In this document: in pieces, positions 15,566-21,933 of the stretch
Numbering within the stretch: the stretch's first letter is position 1
Layout: the number at the start of each line of letters is the position of its first letter
Source of the DNA: Sva-07 sp963698435
Lineage (GTDB): Bacteria; Actinomycetota; Acidimicrobiia; Acidimicrobiales; Ilumatobacteraceae
NCBI GenBank assembly: GCA_963698435.1
Contig: CAVOQV010000018.1
Location: 372,001 to 436,000, forward strand
Length of the DNA: 64,000 nucleotides
Direction: 5' to 3'
Notes under the pieces: model-generated
The model's input: only the letters and a program-made list of their open reading frames with translations
Database searches by the model: none
What the model was told of the DNA's origin: nothing
Position numbers and translations under genes: made by a program

Positions 15566-16123
15566 TCAGGGAGCGACGAGCTGCACGTCGAGTTCCAGCG
15601 CGACCTTGTCGGAGATCATCACCTTGTCGGCGCCGACCGGTGCGTTGAAGTTGATGCCGAAGTCCTTGCGGGAGATCGTGCCCGTGGCGCTGAATCCGGC
15701 CCGGGTCGACTGATCCATCGGGAACACCGAGGTGCCGAAGAACTCCACGTCGAGCTCCACTTGCTTGGTGACGCCGTTGATCGTCAGGTCGCCGACCATC
15801 GTGTACTCCTCGCCTTCGCCGGCGATCGACGTCGAGCGGAAGGTCATGGTGGGGTTGGTCTCGGCATTGAAGAAGTCGCTCGACGCGAGGTGAGCGTCAC
15901 GGTCGGCGTTGCCGGTCTTGACGGTGCCCATCTCGATCTCGGCGCTGACCGAGCTGCTGGGGATGTCGTCACCGACGACGAGCCGTGCGGTGACGCCGTC
16001 GAAACGGCCTCGCACCTTGGAGAGCCCCAGGTGGCGCACGACGAATCCGACGGTCGTGTGTGACGGATCGGCGGTCCACGTGCCGGAGGCGAGCGGGAGG
16101 GTTGTGGTCGAAATAGTTGTCAT
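15566..16123 (-). CDS. YceI-family protein
   Basis: Protein of 185 aa. It begins GTWTADPSHTTVGFVVRHLGLSKVRGRFDG, the lipocalin-like start of YceI, and continues with MTFRSTSIAG, GDLTINGVTKQV and GFSATGTISRKDFGI. YceI proteins bind isoprenoid-type lipids; no signal peptide is seen, so this one is probably cytoplasmic. The ATG at 16123 is fixed by a near-ideal promoter ending 7 nt before it; an in-frame ATG at 16132 lies inside the spacer between the -10 and the start. A 12-bp palindrome on the -35 implies repression. Confidence 0.87.
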   Translation of the reverse strand: MTTISTTTLPLASGTWTADPSHTTVGFVVRHLGLSKVRGRFDGVTARLVVGDDIPSSSVSAEIEMGTVKTGNADRDAHLASSDFFNAETNPTMTFRSTSIAGEGEEYTMVGDLTINGVTKQVELDVEFFGTSVFPMDQSTRAGFSATGTISRKDFGINFNAPVGADKVMISDKVALELDVQLVAP

Positions 16124-16130
16124 AGCAATC

Positions 16131-16159
16131 ATTGTACCGAAATAAACTTGCGTACGCAA
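16131..16159 (-). promoter_or_regulatory. Strong promoter with MarR-like operator before yceI-like gene
   Basis: Minus strand: -35 TTGCGT (plus 16154-16159), exactly 17 bp, -10 TACAAT (plus 16131-16136), 7 nt, then ATG 16123. The perfect palindrome TTGCGTACGCAA (16148-16159) covers the -35. Its TTGCG-N2-CGCAA form resembles MarR-family operators. No regulator gene is adjacent. Confidence 0.7.
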
Positions 16160-16288
16160 CCAATCTCTGTGGACAGCTTCGAAGGGTTCCGAGATCCTCG
16201 CGGTGAGCGGCAGCAACCCGGAACAACCTCGACGGGGAGTCAGGACTTCGACGGCCCAAGGGCAGGGATCGCTGCCCCGATGACGGAC

Positions 16289-17260
16289 TCAGGGGCGAGA
16301 GGTGGAGGTGCGGGGGACCGCGACCTGGCGCTGCCAGAGTGCCCCCGTTGCCGTGCCCGCGACCTCGTCGGGATGCGAGCCGGCCGCGGTGAGGGCGAAC
16401 AGCGTGCGTGCGTCCGGCCCGCCGAGCATGCAGGCGTACACGTTGTCGGGGGTCGGCACCCGGTCGGTGATCGCGCCACCTTCGAACACGCGGACGACCT
16501 GCGACCCGAGCGCATCGGCGAACCAGATCGCGCCGTCGGCGTCGATCGTGCATCCGTCCGGTGCCATGCCGGGCACGTCGGCCCAGACGCGCCGGTCGGT
16601 CAGACCCCGATCGTGGGTGATCGTGAACGCGGTGTAGCGGGCGCCCATCGACTCGCCCACGATCAACGTCGAGCCGTCATCGGTGATCACCGCACCATTC
16701 GGGAACATCAGGTCGTCGGCGGCCGCCGTGACCGTGCCGTCGGCCCAGACGATCGCCAACGCAGCGGGTGCCGGTGTCGCGCCCGCCTCGAAGTCGAATC
16801 CGAAGTTGCCGACGTAGGCGTTGCCCTGTGGACCGACGACCATGTCGTTGCAGTGCCCGGTGGCGATGCCGTCGAGGTCGGCATGCTCGACGATGCTGCC
16901 GTCCGCCTCGCGTCGCATCACGCGCCGGTCGAGCATCGACACGAACAGCAGGCGACCGTCCGGTAACCACCCGAGCCCCGACGGACGGCCGTCCCACTCG
17001 ACCTCGACCCGTCGCGTGCGGTCATGACCGACCGACGAGATCGTGCCCTGGTAGAAGTCGCTGAACCAGAGTCGACCCAGATGCCAGCGCGGACCCTCCC
17101 CGAAGTCGATGCCGTCGACCACGAGTTCCCACTCCTGTTCGCTGTCGCTCACCGCGCCACTTCGTTCGCTGTCGCTCACCGCGCCACTTCGTTCGCTGTC
17201 GCTCACCGCGCCACTTCGTTCGCTGTCGCTCACCGCGCCACTTCGTTCGCTGTCGCTCAC
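16289..17260 (-). CDS. SMP-30/gluconolactonase/LRE-family protein with repeated N-terminus
   Basis: Protein of 323 aa. The body (LVVDGIDFGEGPRWHLGRLWFSD onward) is a six-bladed beta-propeller typical of SMP-30 lactonases: SGLGWLPDGRLLFVS, NDMVVGPQGNAYVGNFGF, FPNGAVITDDGSTLIVGES, PDGCTIDADGAIWFAD with the metal-binding Glu, Asn and Asp positions. These enzymes hydrolyse sugar lactones or related esters. The first 36 residues are four copies of a 9-aa unit (SDSERSGAV), encoded by a 27-bp DNA repeat that carries an in-frame GTG in each copy (17260, 17233, 17206, 17179, 17152), so the true start is ambiguous. The first GTG overlaps the GNAT stop as GTGA. Confidence 0.82.
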   Translation of the reverse strand: MSDSERSGAVSDSERSGAVSDSERSGAVSDSERSGAVSDSEQEWELVVDGIDFGEGPRWHLGRLWFSDFYQGTISSVGHDRTRRVEVEWDGRPSGLGWLPDGRLLFVSMLDRRVMRREADGSIVEHADLDGIATGHCNDMVVGPQGNAYVGNFGFDFEAGATPAPAALAIVWADGTVTAAADDLMFPNGAVITDDGSTLIVGESMGARYTAFTITHDRGLTDRRVWADVPGMAPDGCTIDADGAIWFADALGSQVVRVFEGGAITDRVPTPDNVYACMLGGPDARTLFALTAAGSHPDEVAGTATGALWQRQVAVPRTSTSRP

Positions 17261-17261
17261 C
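17137..17261. repeat. 27-bp tandem repeat (about 4.6 units)
   Basis: The 17-nt block GTTCGCTGTCGCTCACC occurs five times, separated by four copies of GCGCCACTTC with no mismatch. It is in frame with the SMP-30 gene and includes the overlap with the upstream GNAT stop. Confidence 0.95.
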
Positions 17262-17634
17262 CCGCCAATCTGGCATGCGCGGCCGTGAAGCGGTGCAGCG
17301 GGGGATACCCCAACGATTGCGCTCGCTCGCTGAGAACGGCCACGAGTTGGTTGGCGATGCCCCGCCGACGGAAGTCCTGCACGACCGCCAGGGCGACCGC
17401 ACCCTGGTTGTCGACGGCCGCGACGGCGATCAGGCGCCGTTCGCGCATCACGCCCATGCGCATCATCTTCGGTGCCCCGAGCCGGTCGATCAGCTCCGGA
17501 TACGGAAGGCGACCTCGCGTCGGGCCGTGACCCTTGCAGCCACGTTCGGCGCGGAGTTCGTCGAGGAACAGCCTCAGCGTCCCGCTCAGGCTGGGGTGGT
17601 CCACTGCGATCACGAGGAACTGGTCAGGGGGCAC
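17257..17634 (-). CDS. GNAT-family N-acetyltransferase
   Basis: Protein of 125 aa, short for the family. The acetyl-CoA loop is VVQDFRRRGIANQLVAVL (motif A, Q/RxxGxG/A, about residues 84-101), preceded by the beta-4 strand LIAVAAVDNQGAVALAV. The N-terminal part is reduced, so the acceptor is unknown. The start is a GTG at 17634, with GATCAT 6 nt upstream on the minus strand. The stop overlaps the repeat-bearing start of the SMP-30 gene by 4 bp, implying translational coupling. Confidence 0.72.
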   Translation of the reverse strand: MPPDQFLVIAVDHPSLSGTLRLFLDELRAERGCKGHGPTRGRLPYPELIDRLGAPKMMRMGVMRERRLIAVAAVDNQGAVALAVVQDFRRRGIANQLVAVLSERAQSLGYPPLHRFTAAHARLAG

Positions 17635-17686
17635 CCGAACATGATCAGCCGCGCAGGTGTCGGGCGTGTTTCGGCGAGATCAGCGG

Positions 17687-17746
17687 TTCGTGACCAATCT
17701 GCCCGTGACCAATCCGTTCGCGATCAATCCGGCCGCGAGCGATCAG
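17687..17746. repeat. 15-bp imperfect tandem repeat, four units
   Basis: Four 15-mers of the form TTCGTGACCAATCTG with increasing divergence fill half of the 116-bp gap between the GNAT gene and an LLM gene. No gene was found there. Confidence 0.7.
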
Positions 17747-17750
17747 GACG

Positions 17751-18611
17751 TCACCCGACCGCTCGCATCGCCTCGACGAGCGGCGCCATCTCGTCGAGTG
17801 CCGCCAACACCTCATCGCGGGGACCCTGCGGAAGCCCGAACACCGCCCGACGGGCGCCCTTGGCCGCGAGGTCCGTGAGCTTTGCCTCGTCCGGCGGTGC
17901 ACCGAACACGCCGAGTTCGACCGTGGCCGGGTCTCTCCCGATCCGTTCGCATGCCGCCCGGACCTCGTCCCACCTGTCGAGGGCGTGCCGGCCACCGATC
18001 GGCATCCAGCCATCGCAGAACTCGGCGATGTGGGCGGCCGTCTTCGGGCCGGCGTCGCCGCCCAGGATGATCGGTGGGGCCGGCTGCTGGGTCGGCTTCG
18101 GCCACGACCAACTGGGCTCGATCGTGACGTGTTCGCCCGTGAAGGACGCCTCGTCGTTCGCCCACAGCTCCTTCATCGCGAGGATGTTCTCGCGCAGGAT
18201 CGCCCGCCGCTCGGAGTAGGCCGTGCCGTGCTGAGCCATCTCCTCCTTGTTCCATCCGTATCCGACGCCGAACAAGAAGCGGCCGTTCGACAGCGCGTCG
18301 ACGCTGGCGACCTCCTTGGCGGTGTGGATCGGGTCGCGTTGGGCGACGAGGCAGATGCCCGTGGCCAGCTTGAGCGTGGTGGTCACCGCAGCGCACGCAC
18401 CCAGTGCCACGAACGGATCGAAGGTCCGCCAGTAGAACTCGGGCAGTGGCGGTGCGCCCTCACGTCCGCCCCAGGGGGTCGTCCGTCGCGTCGGAATGTG
18501 TGAGTGCTCCGGGAACCAGAGCGATTCGAACCCCCTTGCCTCGACCTCGCGAGCCAAGTCGACTGCTCCAATCGTCTGGTCGGTGGGGAAGATCTCGACG
18601 CCAATCTGCAT
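17751..18611 (-). CDS. LLM-class (F420-dependent) oxidoreductase
   Basis: Protein of 286 aa. Luciferase-like TIM barrel: GVEIFPTDQTIGAVDLAREVEARGFESLW, PEHSHIP, TTLKLATGICLVAQRDPIHTAKEVASVD, GRFLFGVGYGWNKEEM and PIILGGDAGPKTAAHIAEFCDGWMP. These features match the actinobacterial F420-dependent TIGR03619-type group. The cofactor is inferred from similarity, the substrate is unknown. The ATG at 18611 matches the domain start; TACGGT lies 8 nt upstream. Confidence 0.87.
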   Translation of the reverse strand: MQIGVEIFPTDQTIGAVDLAREVEARGFESLWFPEHSHIPTRRTTPWGGREGAPPLPEFYWRTFDPFVALGACAAVTTTLKLATGICLVAQRDPIHTAKEVASVDALSNGRFLFGVGYGWNKEEMAQHGTAYSERRAILRENILAMKELWANDEASFTGEHVTIEPSWSWPKPTQQPAPPIILGGDAGPKTAAHIAEFCDGWMPIGGRHALDRWDEVRAACERIGRDPATVELGVFGAPPDEAKLTDLAAKGARRAVFGLPQGPRDEVLAALDEMAPLVEAMRAVG

Positions 18612-18732
18612 GGCCGTCGACCGTAACCGAGCTCTGGTTCCGGATCTTGGCCCAAAGGGTCGAAAGTCCCTAGGTTGTGGTTCGGCGCACTGCGAGGCTG
18701 CGCTGCACATCCTCACGAGATTGGAGTCTTGC

Positions 18733-20241
18733 GTGACCGTTCTGGAAGATCCCCCTGCCCCGACATCATCCGATGGTGGTGGCGACGGCGGTGGCGGACT
18801 GGTGTTCATCGCCATGGCCGGTCTGCTGATCGCGTTGGTGGCAACCGTGGTCGTGATCGGGCTGATCGGCTTGCTGCGAGACGAGGACGGCGGCGGCGCC
18901 GCCGGCGCCGATGGCGATGGCGCGGCTGCGGCAGCGTCGACCACGGTCGGCATCACGCTGTCCGAGTTCAAGATCGAGGGCGAACTCGAGGCGGCGCCCG
19001 GCGACGTGTCGCTGCTCGTCACCAACAACGGCAGCCAGCAGCACAACATCGTCGTGCGCGAGACCGGCGCCGAGACGCCGATGTTGAACTCCGGCGAGAA
19101 CGCCACGCTCGACCTCGGCTCGCTCGACGTCGGCACCTACGAGCTGTACTGCAGCGTTGCCGGTCACGCCGAGTCCGGCATGATCGCCCCGCTCAACATC
19201 ACCAACGACCCCACCCCGACGGGCGAGGCGGCGGCGGGCGGAACCCACGACCACAACTCACCGGAGTTCGACGCCGATGAGATGGACGCGATCATGGTCA
19301 ACTCGATGCTCGAGTTCCCTGCGGAGACCGAGGGCAAGGGCAATCAGATCCTCGAGCCGGAGATCCTGCCCGACGGCACGAAGCTGTTCAAGCTCGAAGC
19401 ATCGATCATCGACTGGGAGGTCGCTCCCGGCCAGATCGTCGAGGGCTGGGCGTACAACGGCCAGATTCCCGGACCGCAGATCATCGTCGACGTCGGCGAC
19501 AACGTGCAGGTCGAGCTCACCAACAACACGCCGATGGGCACCGACATCCACTGGCACGGCATCAGGACCCCGAACTCCGAGGACGGCGTGTCGCCGTTCA
19601 CGCAGGATCCGATCAAGACCGGCGAGGTGTACACGTACGAGTTCGTCGCCGACCGTGCATCGATCGGTATGTACCACGCCCACCTCCACTCGCAGATCTC
19701 CGTGCCGAACGGCATGTTCGGTGCCTTCCGGATCGGTGACCGTCCGTACCCTCGCGGCGAGACGATCAGCGGGATCACCATCGCCGAGGACTTCGAGCCC
19801 GACGTCGAGTTGCCGATGATCCTCAACGACGCCGGCACGGTGGGTCTCACGCTGAACGGCAAGAGCTTCCCCGGCACCGAGCCACTGGTGCTCGAAGCCG
19901 GCGATTGGGTTGCCGCTGACTACTACAACGAGGGCCTGACGGCGCACCCGATGCACCAGCACCAGTTCCCGCAGTTGGTCTACGCCAAGGACGGCATCCC
20001 ACTCGACTACCCCTACTGGGCCGACACGGTGAACGTCGCCCCCGGCGAGCGGTACTCGGTGATCTACCAGGCCGTCGACCCGGGCGTGTGGGTGTGGCAC
20101 TGCCACATCCTCACCCACGTCGAGCGTGACACCGGCATGTTCGGTATGGTCACCGCGCTCGTCGTGAACCCGCCCGAGGGCACTGCAGAGGAGCCTGCTG
20201 CCGAGGAGACCGCCGCCGAGGGCGACTCCGCCGAAGGCTGA
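18733..20241 (+). CDS. Membrane-anchored multicopper oxidase with extra N-terminal cupredoxin
   Basis: Protein of 502 aa from GTG 18733 (TTGGAG 6 nt upstream). Gly/Asp-rich leader, one membrane helix (23-48), acidic linker, then a plastocyanin-like domain (about 70-157) with type-1 copper ligands SQQHNI, LYCSVAGHAESGM. A two-domain multicopper oxidase follows (about 190-475) with all four copper motifs: IHWHG, MYHAHLH, HPMHQH and HCHILTHVERDTGM. Acidic tail. It probably oxidises a phenol, metal or small donor outside the cell, with the first cupredoxin relaying electrons; that role is inferred. The gene ends in a strong terminator and has no obvious partner. Confidence 0.85.
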   Translation: MTVLEDPPAPTSSDGGGDGGGGLVFIAMAGLLIALVATVVVIGLIGLLRDEDGGGAAGADGDGAAAAASTTVGITLSEFKIEGELEAAPGDVSLLVTNNGSQQHNIVVRETGAETPMLNSGENATLDLGSLDVGTYELYCSVAGHAESGMIAPLNITNDPTPTGEAAAGGTHDHNSPEFDADEMDAIMVNSMLEFPAETEGKGNQILEPEILPDGTKLFKLEASIIDWEVAPGQIVEGWAYNGQIPGPQIIVDVGDNVQVELTNNTPMGTDIHWHGIRTPNSEDGVSPFTQDPIKTGEVYTYEFVADRASIGMYHAHLHSQISVPNGMFGAFRIGDRPYPRGETISGITIAEDFEPDVELPMILNDAGTVGLTLNGKSFPGTEPLVLEAGDWVAADYYNEGLTAHPMHQHQFPQLVYAKDGIPLDYPYWADTVNVAPGERYSVIYQAVDPGVWVWHCHILTHVERDTGMFGMVTALVVNPPEGTAEEPAAEETAAEGDSAEG

Positions 20242-20255
20242 ATCCGTCTCTGACC

Positions 20256-20298
20256 GAAGCCGCTGCTCCCGGTGCGCGCCGCCGGGAGCAGCGGCTTC
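20256..20298 (+). terminator. Terminator hairpin after the multicopper oxidase gene
   Basis: Perfect 17-bp stem (GAAGCCGCTGCTCCCGG and its complement) with a 9-nt loop, 14 bp after the stop codon. Confidence 0.8.
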
Positions 20299-20372
20299 GT
20301 CGCGTCCGGGACCGAGTCCGAGGGGTAGGAGTCGACGCGGTTGCCGGTGGCCGTGCGTGAGAAGGTGTTGCG

Positions 20373-21095
20373 ATGAGTCGAGCTTTCGAGGAGATCGACC
20401 ACCAGTTCACTCCGCTCGGTGAGATCAGTCTTCGCCGGCGACTCGAACCGGTCCTGCAGGTCGACGTCTGGGAGGTGAAGCTGGGCGACGAGTTCTTGAT
20501 GTCGAGCTTGTTCACCGCCAGCGAGGAGGCGGTGGCGACGCTCGGGCTCGGTGCGTGCGTCGGCGACGAACTCGACGTGGTCGTCGGCGGTCTCGGATTG
20601 GGGCACACTGCGGTGACGGTGCTGGCCGACGACCGAGTCGCACGACTCCAGGTGATCGAGGTGCTCCCCGAGGTGATCGGGTGGCACCGAGATGGGCTCG
20701 TCCCCCTCGGCCCCGAGCTCATCGCCGACGAGAGGTGCACCCTTCGTCACGATGACTTCTTCTCGGTGGTCGACGTGGGGATCGAGCCGGACCAGCGTGG
20801 CGACGACCGGCGCTTCGATGCGATCCTGGTCGACATCGACCACACGCCGAGCCACCACCTGCACGCATCGAACGCCAGCTTCTACGGTCCTGCGGGATTC
20901 GGGCGTGTGAGCGACCAGCTGCAGCCTGGCGGGGTGTTCGCGCTGTGGTCGGACGATCCACCCGACGAGGCCTTCGGAGCGCTGCTGGGCGCGACGTTCG
21001 CCAGCGTGGTCGCCCACGTCGTCTCGTTCCCGAACCACTACACGGGTGCTGCGTCGGCCTGCACGGTCTACGTCGCGCGGTCACCCGATCGCTGA
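20373..21095 (+). CDS. Spermidine synthase-like methyltransferase-fold protein
   Basis: Protein of 240 aa. Nucleotide loop VVVGGLGLGHTAV (about 69-81), an acidic residue after beta-2 (LQVIEVLPEVI), FDAILVDIDHTPSH and a closing LQPGGVFALWSDD match spermidine synthase-like proteins with a Rossmann fold. The aminopropyl-transfer Asp motif (GGGD) is not canonical (GGLG), so true polyamine synthesis is doubtful. GAGAAGG lies 7 nt before the ATG. It meets the SDR gene tail to tail. Confidence 0.75.
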   Translation: MSRAFEEIDHQFTPLGEISLRRRLEPVLQVDVWEVKLGDEFLMSSLFTASEEAVATLGLGACVGDELDVVVGGLGLGHTAVTVLADDRVARLQVIEVLPEVIGWHRDGLVPLGPELIADERCTLRHDDFFSVVDVGIEPDQRGDDRRFDAILVDIDHTPSHHLHASNASFYGPAGFGRVSDQLQPGGVFALWSDDPPDEAFGALLGATFASVVAHVVSFPNHYTGAASACTVYVARSPDR

Positions 21096-21096
21096 G

Positions 21097-21933
21097 TCAG
21101 TCGTCGGGCCCGGTTCGGCCCGTGAAGTCGTCCATCGTGTGATACACGCCGATGACACGGTCGGCGATGAAGTCGCGCACATCGATCGGCACCACACCCT
21201 TGAGCATCTCGCTGAGCATCACGGTCCTCGGCAACACCACGAACGAACGCCCGGCGAGCATGGCCTTCCACGCCTCGTCGACGACCTGGCTGGGTTCGAG
21301 GATCGGCAGCAACGGCGCCGAGGACGCGCCCTCGAACATGCCGGTGCGGGTGTAGTACGGACACACCGTGGTGACCTTGACGTGGTCGTGGCCGGCCTGC
21401 TTGAGCTCGAGTCGCACCGAATCGGACCAGCCGATCACCGCCCACTTCGAGGCGGCGTACACCGCCATGCGCGGGTTGGGGGTGAACCCTGCCGCGGAGG
21501 CGAGGTTGAGCATCCGACAGTCGCCTGGTGCATCGATCATCCCAGGGAGGAACGCGTGGGCGACGTACATCGGGGCAAGGGTGTTGACGTCGATCGTGAA
21601 CTTGGCGTCGCGTTCGAGATCGGTCTCCCAGAAGTAGTGATTGCCCCGCACGACGCCGGCGTTGTTCACCAGCACGTCGATCCGACCGACGTCCTCGAGG
21701 ACCGCGGCGGCGGTGTCGGCGACTTCGTCAGCACTGCTGACGTCGACGACGTAGCCGCTCAGCTTGCTCGCTCCGTCGTCGAGTTCGTCGAGGGTGACGT
21801 TGAGCGCGGCCTCGTCGACGTCGAGCAGGACGACGGCTGCTGCGCCCTCGTCGATGGCGCGTTCGGCGAACAGCCGACCCATCCCCATCGCAGCGCCCGT
21901 GATGAGCACGTTCTTGCCGGCAACCGACTTCAC
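21097..21933 (-). CDS. SDR-family oxidoreductase coupled to an acyl-ACP-reductase-like gene
   Basis: Protein of 278 aa. Cofactor loop TGAAMGMGR (residues 12-20), NNAGVV near 95, catalytic YAASKWAVIGW (Tyr/Lys near 160) and PYYTRTGMF. The start is a GTG at 21933 preceded by AGGAG; it overlaps the stop of the upstream gene as GTGA. Because that gene resembles a fatty-aldehyde-forming reductase, this SDR is a reasonable candidate for reducing the aldehyde to an alcohol, or for the reverse reaction. This is inference from context. Confidence 0.83.
   Translation of the reverse strand: MKSVAGKNVLITGAAMGMGRLFAERAIDEGAAAVVLLDVDEAALNVTLDELDDGASKLSGYVVDVSSADEVADTAAAVLEDVGRIDVLVNNAGVVRGNHYFWETDLERDAKFTIDVNTLAPMYVAHAFLPGMIDAPGDCRMLNLASAAGFTPNPRMAVYAASKWAVIGWSDSVRLELKQAGHDHVKVTTVCPYYTRTGMFEGASSAPLLPILEPSQVVDEAWKAMLAGRSFVVLPRTVMLSEMLKGVVPIDVRDFIADRVIGVYHTMDDFTGRTGPDD

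Noticed and set aside
20373..21095. A working spermidine synthase feeding the pot/aldehyde dehydrogenase genes
   Set aside because: The nucleotide loop is GGLGLG rather than the synthase GGGDG, and the genes are 11 kb apart, so polyamine synthesis is not supported.
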